Positions 1-10,674 of a stretch of 64,000 bases of DNA are shown one piece after another. Positions within the stretch are counted from its first letter, which is position 1. Every line of letters begins with the position of its first letter. The stretch spans positions 1-64,000 of the forward strand of contig NZ_NWSX01000014.1 of NCBI RefSeq assembly GCF_002531825.1, read 5' to 3'. A model generated the notes under the pieces. That model saw only the letters and a program-made list of their open reading frames with translations, had not been told where the DNA came from and made no database searches. The stretch is from Rhizobium sp. J15 (lineage in GTDB: Bacteria; Pseudomonadota; Alphaproteobacteria; Rhizobiales; Rhizobiaceae). Made by a program: the position numbers and the translations under genes.

Positions 1-360
1 CTTGCCCTGAGACTTTTTTTTATTGCTCAGTCCAAGCCTGTGGAGAAATCGGCCGACCGTGGCGCGATGGACTATCACATCGCGTCCGGCCAATTCGATG
101 CACAGTTCATCCAGCGTGATCTCGCCATTGTCGGCAACACGTTCGGCAATCCATTTGCCGTGTGCCGCCAACTTGCCCCCACTCGGGGCATGTCCCTGTC
201 GGGCCGGCACTAGAGAACCGGAAGTCCGATGGAGGATCATCATATTGTTGATAAATCTCGGAGATACCCGGAAATGCCGGGCGGCTTCCCGATGGCTGTT
301 GCCTTCCTCTACAAACGCAACCACACGCACTCGCAACTCTACCGGATGCGGCTTACCCAT
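1..360 (-). CDS. IS630-family transposase, N-terminal part (runs off left edge)
   Basis: The reverse strand from an ATG at 360 stays open for 120 codons to the window edge. The product starts MGKPHPVELRVRVVAFVEEG and continues with NSHREAARHFRVSPRFINN, the N-terminal helix-turn-helix of IS630-type transposases, then a winged-helix linker ending RATVGRFLHRLGLSNKKK. This part binds the element's ends; the catalytic DDE domain would lie left of position 1. An A8 run (read T8 at 14-21 on the + strand) falls where the homology would be expected to pass into another frame, so the element may use slippage or be frameshifted. Family assignment is from recognised motifs. Confidence 0.8.
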   Translation of the reverse strand, partial: MGKPHPVELRVRVVAFVEEGNSHREAARHFRVSPRFINNMMILHRTSGSLVPARQGHAPSGGKLAAHGKWIAERVADNGEITLDELCIELAGRDVIVHRATVGRFLHRLGLSNKKKSQGK

Positions 361-425
361 GGCAGATCTCCCTTCCATGGCCATGGAATCATAAATCCAT
401 CGCCAAGGGAATCCTGAATCAGAAA
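1..425 (-). mobile_element. IS630-type insertion sequence, right part only
   Basis: The transposase start at 360 and a palindrome-rich leader (361-425) form one end of an insertion sequence whose other end is outside the window. The leader holds the palindrome TTCCATGGCCATGGAA at 373-388 and two related GGAATC-NNN-AATC units at about 385-397 and 409-421, of which the outer may lie in the terminal inverted repeat. The exact boundary and the TA target duplication cannot be fixed without the left end. Confidence 0.5.
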
Positions 426-444
426 GACTGCGACGCGCTTTAAC

Positions 445-1026
445 ATGACGACCCTCGACCGGGATGCAACGGAGGAGCAGCTGATTGAAATCGATCGGCT
501 AACAGATCGGCTAGGACGGCGACCTGGAATCAAAGACAGCTTTTCCAAGCTAGATCTTAACAACAACGGGTTTCGGTTGTTGTTTTCCGCATCATGGATT
601 TGGGCTGAACCACATAAAAGTTTATTGAGTGCGCCTCAAGGTTGGGTACGCGTTCGAGAGGTGGCAGCGCTGGATCACTGGGAACGTTCCTGGAAAAAAT
701 CTGGTAGCCCGACCAATGCCAACGTCTTCACTCCTGCCCTGCTTTCCGATCCCAACATGCACATCTACGGTCGATTGGCCGGCGACGGCTTTGATGCGGG
801 ATGCATCGCAAATCGATCGACGCAGGTTGTAGGGATCTCCAATATTTTTAGTTTGGCTGGTACGCCGCAGGCCTTCCAGGATGCAATTTCATTGGCCACT
901 ATCGCCTTTTCAGTCGATTCGCCCCTTGTCGGATATGATCGCGGTGAAGCCCTAGACGAAATGAAAAAGCTGGGTTTCAAGCCCGTCGGCCAATTGCGGA
1001 TCTGGCTATCTGATGAGGGCGCATAA
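445..1026 (+). CDS. Hypothetical protein, GNAT-acetyltransferase-like C-terminus
   Basis: A 193-residue frame. The segment from about residue 108 (HIYGRLAGDGFDAGCIANRS) to LGFKPVGQLRIWL near the C-terminus looks like the later strands of a GNAT acetyltransferase (variable loop, then a GF.P.G.LR.W ending). The N-terminal third is not recognisable. No clear Shine-Dalgarno precedes the ATG at 445 and an insertion sequence ends within about 20-50 bp upstream. The gene may therefore have lost its promoter, or part of its 5' end, to that insertion. It could equally be intact with a weak start. Function is not assigned beyond possible acyl transfer. Confidence 0.55.
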   Translation: MTTLDRDATEEQLIEIDRLTDRLGRRPGIKDSFSKLDLNNNGFRLLFSASWIWAEPHKSLLSAPQGWVRVREVAALDHWERSWKKSGSPTNANVFTPALLSDPNMHIYGRLAGDGFDAGCIANRSTQVVGISNIFSLAGTPQAFQDAISLATIAFSVDSPLVGYDRGEALDEMKKLGFKPVGQLRIWLSDEGA

Positions 1027-1085
1027 ACGCTTTCCCCTTCGTTCTCCATTAGCGTTGTATAGCTGGAAAACAACGGTAGGCCCTC

Positions 1086-3224
<2,139 letters not shown>

Positions 3225-3355
3225 GCGTCTCCTCCGGCTTTTTCATCCGCACCTTATCATTTCACAGGCGCTTGATGCGATACAGCCATAGGACAATTCG
3301 CGCAGCAAAGCATTCACGGCGCGCCACGCGTTCGCCGCACGCTTCCGGCCTCGAT

Positions 3356-4009
3356 CTATTTATGATCCAGTTTCGCGACCAGGCGGTCGCCGAGCCACTG
3401 GATGCCGCAGACGAGGACGATGAGGACGGCCACGACCGCGATCATCACATTGGTTTCGAAGCGTTGATAGCCGTAGCGGATGGCGAGATCGCCGAGGCCG
3501 CCGGCGCCGATCGCGCCTGCCATGGCCGAAGCGCCGATCAGAGTGACCAGCGTGACGGTGAAGCCGGCGACGATGCCGGGCAGCGCTTCGGGCACGAGCA
3601 CTTCGCGCACGATCGTCCAGCGATTGCCGCCCATGGCCCGCACGGCATCGATCAGCCCGCGGTCGACCTCGCGCAGCGACACTTCGGCGATGCGCGCATA
3701 GTAGGGTGTCGCGGCGATGGCGAGCGGCACGATGGCCGCCCAGGTGCCGAGCGCCGTGCCGACGATCAGCCGCGTCAGCGGGATCAGCGCCACCAGCAGG
3801 ATGATGAAAGGCACCGAACGGAAGCCGTTGATGACGGCGCCGAGCGCGCGATTGATCCAGAGGTTCTCGGCGATGCCGCCGCGGGCCGTGACGACAAGCG
3901 CAAGGCCGAGCGGCAGCCCGGCGACGAGCGAGATCACGCCTGAGGCGACGGTCATCAGAACCGTCTCCCAAAGGGAGCGGAGCAGCAGTTCAAACATGAT
4001 CGGTGTCAT
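3356..4009 (-). CDS. metI: D-methionine ABC transporter permease
   Basis: Inner-membrane permease of the MetNIQ methionine importer, 217 residues with five or so hydrophobic segments. It has the family start LLLRSLWETVLMTVASG and the EAA loop YARIAEVSLREVDRGLIDAVRAMG (about residues 108-131, given here in part) that contacts MetN. The ATG at 4009 lies inside the 3' end of metN, so the two are translationally coupled; an ATG at 3997, overlapping the metN stop codon, is an equally possible start. It is last in the metQ-metN-metI order on the - strand. Confidence 0.93.
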   Translation of the reverse strand: MTPIMFELLLRSLWETVLMTVASGVISLVAGLPLGLALVVTARGGIAENLWINRALGAVINGFRSVPFIILLVALIPLTRLIVGTALGTWAAIVPLAIAATPYYARIAEVSLREVDRGLIDAVRAMGGNRWTIVREVLVPEALPGIVAGFTVTLVTLIGASAMAGAIGAGGLGDLAIRYGYQRFETNVMIAVVAVLIVLVCGIQWLGDRLVAKLDHK

Positions 4010-5078
4010 AACCAAGCACCTCTACCCGGGCCGACCGGGACGTCAGGAATTGTTCGACCTTCCCGGCGAGCGTGGGATCGCGGGTGGGAACGGCAATGAA
4101 GAACCGCGCCACCGGCTGGTTCTGAATGTGGTCGATTCCACCGTGAACGAGGCGGAAGGAACGGGGTAGCGCAGCTGAAAGATCGGCAAAAAGAGCGCCT
4201 TGGGCTTCAGGTCCGGCAAGATCGATGCTGAGGATCGCCTCGCTTCCTCCCGTTGCCGAAAGCCGGCCGGCAATATGGACAGGGAGCTGCGGGCGGATAC
4301 CGCCGAGCAGGCTCCTGGTGATCGCTTGCTCCGGATTGGCGAAGACCGACCAGACCTGCCCTTCCTCGACGATCCGCCCGGCATCGATGACGGCGACGCG
4401 ATCGGCAATGCCGCGCACCACTTCCATCTCATGCGTGATCAGCAGGATCGTCAGTCCGAGCTTACGGTTGATGTCCTTCAGCAGCGCCAGGATCGACCGG
4501 GTCGTCTCAGGATCGAGCGCCGATGTCGCCTCGTCGGACAGTAGGAGCGCCGGGCGTGCCGCCAGTGCCCGGGCGATGCCGACGCGCTGCTTTTGGCCGC
4601 CGGAGAGCGACGTGGGATAGGCCTTCGCCTTGTCGGCAAGCCCGACGAGATCGAGCAGCTCATGCGCCCGCTTCAGGCGCTCGGCCTTGGCAACGCCCTC
4701 GATCTTCAGCGGCAGCGCGACATTGTCTTCGACGGTCTTGGCGGACAGCAGGTTGAAATGCTGGAAAATCATGCCGATGCGGCGGCGCAGCGGCTGCAAT
4801 TCCTGTTCCTGAAGGCCGGTGATATCGCGGCCTTCGATGCGGATCTCGCCGCTGTCGGCGCGCTCCAGCCCGTTCAGGCAGCGGATCAGGGTCGATTTGC
4901 CGGCGCCGCTGCGGCCGATGATGCCGAGGATCTCGCCCCTCTTCACCTGCAGCGAAATGCCGTCGAGTGCAGCCGTGGCTCCGAACCGGCGCTTGACGTC
5001 GGTCAGTCTCACCACTTCTTCGGCTGCGCCAGTTTGCGGCTGCGCCTCGACCTCGGTGGTGGAAACAAACGAATTCAT
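3990..5078 (-). CDS. metN: Methionine ABC transporter ATP-binding protein
   Basis: ATPase of the MetNIQ importer, 362 residues. The Walker A is GRSGAGKST, the signature LSGGQKQRVGIARAL, the Walker B LLLSDEATSALDP, and the H-loop lies in LLITHEMEVV. About 90 C-terminal residues after the nucleotide-binding domain match the NIL regulatory domain, which in characterised MetN proteins binds methionine and shuts the transporter down when the cell is replete. The start at 5078 follows AAGGAAAAG. Its 3' end overlaps metI. The hairpin at 5101-5135 separates it from metQ. Confidence 0.93.
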   Translation of the reverse strand: MNSFVSTTEVEAQPQTGAAEEVVRLTDVKRRFGATAALDGISLQVKRGEILGIIGRSGAGKSTLIRCLNGLERADSGEIRIEGRDITGLQEQELQPLRRRIGMIFQHFNLLSAKTVEDNVALPLKIEGVAKAERLKRAHELLDLVGLADKAKAYPTSLSGGQKQRVGIARALAARPALLLSDEATSALDPETTRSILALLKDINRKLGLTILLITHEMEVVRGIADRVAVIDAGRIVEEGQVWSVFANPEQAITRSLLGGIRPQLPVHIAGRLSATGGSEAILSIDLAGPEAQGALFADLSAALPRSFRLVHGGIDHIQNQPVARFFIAVPTRDPTLAGKVEQFLTSRSARVEVLGYDTDHV

Positions 5079-5100
5079 GTGCTTTTCCTTACAAACACCG

Positions 5101-5135
5101 AAGGCGGCCCGGGCAAGAAACGCCCGGGCCGCCTT
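5101..5135 (-). terminator. Perfect 14-bp hairpin between metQ and metN
   Basis: Left arm 5101-5114 (AAGGCGGCCCGGGC), a 7-base loop, and a fully complementary right arm 5122-5135. There is no long U tract on the metQ side, so it is more likely a partial attenuator or a 3' stabiliser that keeps metQ (binding protein) mRNA more abundant than metN-metI. Confidence 0.75.
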
Positions 5136-5167
5136 TCGGCAGGCCTTAACCCCGGCCTTATCTCGGA

Positions 5168-6007
5168 TCAATAGGCGCTGAGACCCGTTCCCTTGTAAAC
5201 CTTGTCGAATTCAGCCTTCACGGTGTCGTTCTGATAGGAAGACACCAGCGTCTTGACCCAGTCGGCATCCTTGTTCTCTTCCTTGACCGCGATGAAGTTG
5301 CGGTACGGATTGTCGGCGATCGGTTCTTGTGCAATGCGCTCGGCCGGCGAAAGACCGCTCTTTAGCGCCCAGTCGGTATTGACCACACCGGCATCAAGAT
5401 CATCGATCGAGCGGCCGACGATGCCGGCATCGAGCTCCTTGATCTCGATCTTCTTCGGGTTCTCCGTAACGTCGGCGACCGTCGCGAGAATTCCGGCATC
5501 TTCGCTGAGCTTGATGAGGCCCTCATTCTGGAGAACCCGGAGCGCCCGGCCTTCGTTCGAAGGGTCGTTCGGAACGCCGATCACGGCGCCGTCAGGGATT
5601 TCGGCAACGGACTTGTACTTCTTGGTGTAGAGGCCGATCGGCCAGACGCCGGTATAGCCGACGGGAGTAATATGATAGCCGTGCTGCTTGACCTGGTTGT
5701 CGAGATAGGGCTGGTGCTGGAAGGCGTTGGCATCGATTTCGCCGCGCTCCAGCGCTTCGTTCGGCTGCGTGTAATCGTTGAAAATGACGGTTTCGATCTT
5801 GAGGCCCTTCTTGGCCGCCTCGCTGGTGACCACCCGCCATACATCCTCGTCCTCACCGGCCATGATGCCGACCTTGATCAACTTGTCCTCGGCAAAGGAA
5901 GGAGCAGGTCCTGCAAAGGTGAAAAGCGCGGCAGCGGAAACGGCAACGGCTGCAAGAGCGGCGCGACGCGAAAAGTGGAAGCCGTGAAGTTTTTTGTTCT
6001 TGGTCAT
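5168..6007 (-). CDS. metQ: Methionine ABC transporter substrate-binding protein
   Basis: Periplasmic methionine-binding protein, 279 residues, NlpA/MetQ family. A signal peptide with a double arginine (SRRAALAAVAVSAAALFTFA) ends near residue 39 at PSFAEDK. There is no lipobox Cys, unlike E. coli MetQ, so the protein is probably soluble. The mature part begins IKVGIMAGEDEDVWRV and holds the conserved VIFNDYTQPNEALERGEIDANAFQHQPYLD region (cited in part). First gene of the metQNI operon; a long 5' leader lies upstream (6008-6194). Confidence 0.94.
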   Translation of the reverse strand: MTKNKKLHGFHFSRRAALAAVAVSAAALFTFAGPAPSFAEDKLIKVGIMAGEDEDVWRVVTSEAAKKGLKIETVIFNDYTQPNEALERGEIDANAFQHQPYLDNQVKQHGYHITPVGYTGVWPIGLYTKKYKSVAEIPDGAVIGVPNDPSNEGRALRVLQNEGLIKLSEDAGILATVADVTENPKKIEIKELDAGIVGRSIDDLDAGVVNTDWALKSGLSPAERIAQEPIADNPYRNFIAVKEENKDADWVKTLVSSYQNDTVKAEFDKVYKGTGLSAY

Positions 6008-6194
6008 TGTATATCCCGTCTGACTGAATGAGGCCGAACGCCCCGAGCAGGCTGATCATTGCAAATGCGTCGATCGCGAGCGAAGCACGAAAGTCCGATG
6101 TAGTGGAAAGGTCGGAAAAACTCTTGCCGCCGCATCGATATCGGCAGGATAAATTTCCATCAAATTTGTGGATTAATTGCGGCTTGTAAGCATA

Positions 6195-6229
6195 GTCTAA
6201 AAAATGAAACGGCGCCTCCGGGGCGCCGC
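6195..6229 (-). terminator. Rho-independent terminator after the FMN reductase gene
   Basis: Read on the - strand, CGGCGCC (6228-6222) pairs with GGCGCCG (6216-6210), followed by a U-rich tract (TTTCATTTTTT, 6209-6199). It closes transcription of the 6252-6812 gene and isolates the metQNI promoter region. Confidence 0.85.
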
Positions 6230-6251
6230 TCGGACCTCTTTTGGGCATTCT

Positions 6252-6812
6252 TCACTCGGCAGCGATAAGCGCTCGATTTTGGATGGGAAAGAAGGCCGAC
6301 AGCTCGCTGATGACCTCTCCGATGCGCTTCGAAAGCGGATCGGATGAGACGCGATAATCGGTGAAATCGCGGTCGGAAGCATAGACTGCGGTCGGCAGCG
6401 TGTGGGACATGAAGAAGCCGAAGAGCGGGCGCAGCTGATGCTCGACCATCAGCGCATGCCGCTCGCCGCCGCCGGTCGCGGTGATGACGATCGGCTTGGC
6501 GCGCAGCTCGTGCGGGTCGATCAGGTCGATCAAATGCTTGAAAAGTCCGGGATAGCTGCCCTTGTAGGTCGGCGCTCCGATGACCAGGATATCAGCATTG
6601 ACGATGTCGTCGATGACCTCTTTGGCGCGGCTGTCGAGATCGTCTCGTCGCAGCGCCTGGCCGAGTGAAGGGCCGACGTCGGTCAGGTCATAGAGAGTGT
6701 TCTCGAAGCCGTATCTTTCAGCAGCGAGGCCGGCGACGTTTTCGACGAGTGCGAAAGTCTTCGAGGGGCGGTTGAAGCTACCGGCGAGACCGACCAGTTT
6801 CAGAGCAGACAT
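6252..6812 (-). CDS. msuE: NADPH-dependent FMN reductase (SsuE/MsuE type)
   Basis: Flavodoxin-fold reductase of 186 residues. It supplies reduced FMN to a two-component monooxygenase, in this family usually for sulfonate desulfonation. The FMN phosphate loop is GSFNRPSKTFALV near residue 11, and the APTYKGSYPGLFKHLIDLI motif is typical of SsuE/MsuE. The ATG at 6812 follows AAGGA; a TTG at 6827 is a weaker alternative. No monooxygenase gene is adjacent here. Its place beside metQNI fits a sulfur-supply role, but that is inference from position. Confidence 0.88.
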   Translation of the reverse strand: MSALKLVGLAGSFNRPSKTFALVENVAGLAAERYGFENTLYDLTDVGPSLGQALRRDDLDSRAKEVIDDIVNADILVIGAPTYKGSYPGLFKHLIDLIDPHELRAKPIVITATGGGERHALMVEHQLRPLFGFFMSHTLPTAVYASDRDFTDYRVSSDPLSKRIGEVISELSAFFPIQNRALIAAE

Positions 6813-7035
6813 GCCATTTCCTTCCAATATCGTACCGGGACCGACGTCATTGTTGGCACGAATATTATCTATAAAAATAGTGGATTAAAGGAATGGCGAT
6901 CCCTCTTCTCGATGGGAGAGGAAAAATACGTGCGTCCCGTCAGCAGCCCGGTGGGTGAAATCTCGGAGGCATGGAGCCCGGAATATCGGGGATACTCCGG
7001 GCGTGAACGCACCGTTCTCTGCGGGCGATATCGCC

Positions 7036-8238
7036 TCAGGCCGGCTTCTGCTTGGGAATGCGCGGCAGGAAGAAGGTCAGGAGGCCGAGCAGCGGCAGGT
7101 AGGAGCAGATCCGGTAGACGAAATCGATGCCGTGGGTATCGGCGAAATCGCCGAGCAATGCGGCGCCGAGCCCCCCTGCCCCGAATGCGAAGCCGAAGAA
7201 GACGCCGGCTATCAGCCCGACTCGACCGGGCACCAGTTCCTGCGCGAAGACGACGATCGCCGAGAAGGCCGAAGCGAAGATCAGGCCGATCACGATGCTG
7301 AGCACGCCCGTCCAGAAAAGATTGGCATAAGGCAGGAGCAGGGCAAAGGGAATGACGCCGAGGATCGAGAACCAGATGACGAAACGGGCGCCGAAGCGAT
7401 CGCCGATCGGCCCGCCGAGGAAAGTGCCGACGGCGACCGAGCCCAAAAAGAGGAAGAGCATCAGCTGCGCCTGCTGCACGCTGAGTTGGAACTTGTCGAT
7501 GACGTAGAAGGTGAAGTAGCTCGACACGCTCGCCATGTAGACGTTCTTTGTCGCCGTCAGCAGCACAAGGATCAGCAGCGCCCAGACGACCCTGTTCTGC
7601 GGCAGCGGCAGGGCTTTGCTTACCGCGGGCTTGCTGGCGTTCTGACGCCTGTGGCTCATGTACCAGTTTCCGACCCAGCTCAGCACGATCATGCCGACCA
7701 TGGCGATGGCGGAGAACCAGGAGACGCTGTGCTGGCCGAGCGGCAGCACGATGAAGGCTGCGAGCAGCGGGCCGATCGCCTGGCCGGCATTGCCGCCGAC
7801 CTGAAAGAAGGACTGCGCAAAGCCGTGACGGCCGCCGGAGGCGAGGCGGGCGACGCGCGAGGATTCCGGATGGAAGACCGCCGAGCCGAAGCCGATCAGG
7901 CTTGCGGCCACCAGCAGCAGCGCAAAATTGCCGGCATTGCCGAGGAGAATGAGGCCGCAAAACGTGCTCGCCATGCCGACCGGCAGCGAATAGGGCATCG
8001 GCCAGCGGTCGGTAACGATGCCGACCAGCGGCTGCAGCAGCGAGGCTGTGACCTGGAACGTCATGGTGAGGAGGCCGATCTGAACGAAATCGAGATCGTA
8101 GTTCGCCTTGAACAGCGGATAGAGCGAGGCGAGCAACGACTGCATGATATCGTTCAGCATATGACAGAAGCTGACCGCCATCAGAATAGACATGGTTGTC
8201 TTTTCGAAACGAGGCGCGCTCTCGGCAACTGTTGCCAT
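7036..8238 (-). CDS. MFS transporter, fosmidomycin-resistance (Fsr) type
   Basis: A 400-residue protein with about 12 hydrophobic segments. It opens with SILMAVSFCHMLNDIMQSLL, the diagnostic N-terminal helix of the Fsr family of drug/H+ antiporters, and ends LPRIPKQKPA. Family members export fosmidomycin or other small toxicants from the inner membrane; the true substrate is unknown. The start at 8238 is set by AGGAGGAAT just upstream. The gene is transcribed away from the XRE regulator at 8588, and the two share a 349-bp intergenic region. Confidence 0.85.
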   Translation of the reverse strand: MATVAESAPRFEKTTMSILMAVSFCHMLNDIMQSLLASLYPLFKANYDLDFVQIGLLTMTFQVTASLLQPLVGIVTDRWPMPYSLPVGMASTFCGLILLGNAGNFALLLVAASLIGFGSAVFHPESSRVARLASGGRHGFAQSFFQVGGNAGQAIGPLLAAFIVLPLGQHSVSWFSAIAMVGMIVLSWVGNWYMSHRRQNASKPAVSKALPLPQNRVVWALLILVLLTATKNVYMASVSSYFTFYVIDKFQLSVQQAQLMLFLFLGSVAVGTFLGGPIGDRFGARFVIWFSILGVIPFALLLPYANLFWTGVLSIVIGLIFASAFSAIVVFAQELVPGRVGLIAGVFFGFAFGAGGLGAALLGDFADTHGIDFVYRICSYLPLLGLLTFFLPRIPKQKPA

Positions 8239-8587
8239 GAATATTCCTCCTGCACAGGCACGTTCGGTGCCGTGCCGCGTCATTTTTTTCGGATTTTCGG
8301 GCGATCGGGGCCGGGAGACACTCGAGCGGCGGTCGCTTCAGTGGATTTAACGCAAGCCGGACGGCAAGCACAGCCCAGTTTTAACAGTATCGGTACGCAT
8401 TTGTTCGATTTATTCTTCCGCCGATCGGATTTTGCTGAGTTCCAGTCTCGGATGGCGGTTTTCATATCACAGTCCGTCGCGATCAATCGCATATCGGATA
8501 TGCTATGTGAAAACAGCCATGGAAAAGCAGCGCGGGGGATACTACAGCTGCGCCGATTGAAAATGCGATCGAGGCTGAAAACACGCG
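8239..8587. promoter_or_regulatory. 349-bp divergent intergenic region with a 7-1-7 palindrome
   Basis: It lies between the Fsr-type exporter (-) and the XRE regulator (+). The palindrome GCATATC-G-GATATGC occupies 8489-8503 in an AT-richer stretch about 85 bp before the regulator's start. It is a plausible operator for the regulator. No gene was found here. Confidence 0.45.
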
Positions 8588-9046
8588 ATGAACGTCAAGA
8601 CACCCAATGCAATAGACAGCTATGTCGGCGCCCGCATAAGAATGCGCCGGCAATTGCTCGGAATGAGCCAGGAACGGCTTGCCGATCAAATCGGGGTGAC
8701 CTTTCAGCAGGTTCAGAAATACGAGAAGGGCATCAACCGCATCGGCGCGAGCCGCCTGCAGCGGATTGCCGAAGTGCTTCACACCTCGCCGAGCTTCTTC
8801 TTCGAACAGGGCGATTCCGAACCGCTGACGCGGCAGGGGCTGGACCTGCCGGCGAATGGAGATCCGGTGACGGATTTCCTCCGGACGAAAGAGGGCTTGG
8901 TGCTCAACCGGGCCTTCCTGAAGATCGCCGACCAGAATATCCGTGAAACGATCATCGCGCTGGTAAATGCTATGGCGCAGGCGGAAAACAACGGCGCAAC
9001 GTTTGGGGCTTCTTTAACGGATGGCGCCCATCCGCTTGGTAGATAA
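8588..9046 (+). CDS. XRE/Cro-CI family transcriptional regulator
   Basis: The 152-residue protein has a canonical helix-turn-helix at residues 16-64 (RMRRQLLGMSQERLADQIGV, then TFQQVQKYEKGINRIGASRL) and a short C-terminal extension of unknown role. This is the common rhizobial small XRE type, which often acts on its own promoter. It lies directly upstream of repABC but is separated from it by 371 bp and a hairpin, so it is probably not a core replication gene. Targets are unknown; the palindrome at 8489-8503 is a candidate site. Confidence 0.85.
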   Translation: MNVKTPNAIDSYVGARIRMRRQLLGMSQERLADQIGVTFQQVQKYEKGINRIGASRLQRIAEVLHTSPSFFFEQGDSEPLTRQGLDLPANGDPVTDFLRTKEGLVLNRAFLKIADQNIRETIIALVNAMAQAENNGATFGASLTDGAHPLGR

Positions 9047-9417
9047 CCGAGAAGATTCTGGGGCGCTGCGGGCGATTCCGGCCCCCCTCGCCCGCTGCTG
9101 GCGTCGTGCAGATGCACTTGGCCGCAACGGGCGCCACCTGCTGCGAGCCCCGCAGCGGTAATCACGGCTCTCGATGTTTCGGTTCCGACGCATTGTGATC
9201 GGTTATGATGCCGGCATGCGGCTCAGGCGAGTCGGCTGGTGCATGCGAAGCTACCCGCCGAACCGCGGCCCGTCGACCGGTTCAAGCCATTGAAAAAGAT
9301 TGGACAACCTCGCGATAGGGTCTTGTTAACCCTATTTGCCTTGCGACTCGTTCAGAATCGGCGCTAAATGCGCTTTCATAGTGTGCAGGGCTTTTAAATC
9401 GCATTTTCGAGATTTCC
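9047..9417. promoter_or_regulatory. 371-bp region upstream of repA
   Basis: It contains a hairpin with arms GCGGGCGA (9068-9075) and TCGCCCGC (9088-9095), likely ending the XRE transcript, then an AT-richer 120 bp before repA where the repABC promoter should lie. No parS-type palindrome was found here and no convincing gene. Confidence 0.45.
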
Positions 9418-10632
9418 ATGAATATGGCGCCGCAGATAGAAAAGGCAATTTCTGATGTCGACCAACTGATCATTGGTCAGGCGCAGGAACTGTCCGACAA
9501 GCTCAAGCAGCATCGGCTCGAAATGTTTCCGCCGCGCGCGCTGAAGGGCCTGCGGCAATTTCAGTTGGCCGAAGTCGCGCGCTTCCTCGGCGTCACCAGC
9601 GGCTATCTTCGCAATTTATCGCTGGAAGGCAAGGGCACCCTTCCCCAGGTCACGCCCTCGGGCCGCCGCTCCTATACGGCGGAGCAGATGGGAGAGATGC
9701 GGACTTTCCTGGAGCATCATGCGCGTGCAGGAACACATTATCTGCCCCATCGCCGCGGCAACGAACATCTGCAGGTCGTGGCGGTCGTCAACTTCAAGGG
9801 CGGCAGCGGCAAGACGACGACTGCCGCGCATCTTGCCCAGCACCTTGCGCTTACCGGTCATCGCGTCCTCGCCGTCGACCTCGACCCGCAGGCTTCCCTC
9901 TCCGCCATCCATGGCTTCCAGCCGGAATTCGACGTCAACGAAAATGAGACGCTCTACGCCGCCATTCGCTACGATGATCAGCGGCGGCCGCTGAGAGAAG
10001 TCATCCGGCCGACGAACTTCCCGAACCTTCATCTTGTGCCGGGCAATCTCGAACTGATGGAATTCGAGCATGATACGCCGCGCGTCCTCGCCCAGGGGAA
10101 GACGGGCGACTATGGACGCGTCTTCTTCGCGCGGCTGGACGATGCGCTCTCCTCGGTGGCAGACGATTACGATATCGTCATCATCGACTGCCCTCCCCAG
10201 CTCGGTTTTCTCACCATGAGCGCCATCTGCGGCGCGACGGCGGTTCTGATCACCGTCCACCCGCAGATGCTCGATGTCATGTCGATGTGCCAGTTTCTGC
10301 AGATGCTCGGCGAAGTGCTGAACACGCTGAAGGGCGCCGGCGGCAACATGAACCTCGATTGGCTGCGTTACCTCGTGACCCGCTACGATCCACAGGACGG
10401 ACCGCAGACGCAGATGGTCGCCTTCATGCGATCGATGTTCAAGAACCATGTGCTGACCAATCCGATGCTGCGCAGCGTCGCGATCTCCGATGCCGCGATG
10501 ACCAACCAGACGCTTTACGAGGTCGAGCGCAGCCAGTTTACCCGCGCGACCTATGACCGGGCGATGGAAGCAATGGATGCCGTCAACGTCGAGATCTCCG
10601 ATCTCATCCACAAGGCTTGGGGGCGGAAATGA
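9418..10632 (+). CDS. repA: Plasmid partitioning protein RepA (ParA-type ATPase)
   Basis: 404 residues. The N-terminal domain (about 1-105) carries a winged helix-turn-helix for binding the repABC operator. The ParA ATPase core has the deviant Walker A KGGSGKTTT at residues 127-135, a later DLDPQAS motif, and the DYDIVIIDCPPQLGFLT Walker B region. RepA segregates the plasmid with RepB and represses the operon. Start ATG at 9418. First gene of repABC, with 42 bp to repB. RepA with RepB at parS is the family's known partition complex. Confidence 0.97.
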   Translation: MNMAPQIEKAISDVDQLIIGQAQELSDKLKQHRLEMFPPRALKGLRQFQLAEVARFLGVTSGYLRNLSLEGKGTLPQVTPSGRRSYTAEQMGEMRTFLEHHARAGTHYLPHRRGNEHLQVVAVVNFKGGSGKTTTAAHLAQHLALTGHRVLAVDLDPQASLSAIHGFQPEFDVNENETLYAAIRYDDQRRPLREVIRPTNFPNLHLVPGNLELMEFEHDTPRVLAQGKTGDYGRVFFARLDDALSSVADDYDIVIIDCPPQLGFLTMSAICGATAVLITVHPQMLDVMSMCQFLQMLGEVLNTLKGAGGNMNLDWLRYLVTRYDPQDGPQTQMVAFMRSMFKNHVLTNPMLRSVAISDAAMTNQTLYEVERSQFTRATYDRAMEAMDAVNVEISDLIHKAWGRK

Positions 10633-10639
10633 CCGGGAA

Positions 10640-10655
10640 GTTTACTGCGGTAAAC
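10640..10655. promoter_or_regulatory. parS partition site 1 (repA-repB spacer)
   Basis: GTTTACTGCGGTAAAC is a 16-bp palindrome that fits the repABC centromere consensus GTTNNCNGCNGNNAAC at every fixed position. It lies between the repA stop and the repB start. RepB is expected to bind it. Confidence 0.93.
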
Positions 10656-10674
10656 TCCAACACGGAGCGGGCCA

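Noticed and set aside
6008-6194. A SAM-II type riboswitch in the metQNI leader
   Set aside because: I looked for the conserved pseudoknot sequence blocks of SAM-II in this leader and did not see them. A covariance-model search would decide; a significant hit would overturn this.
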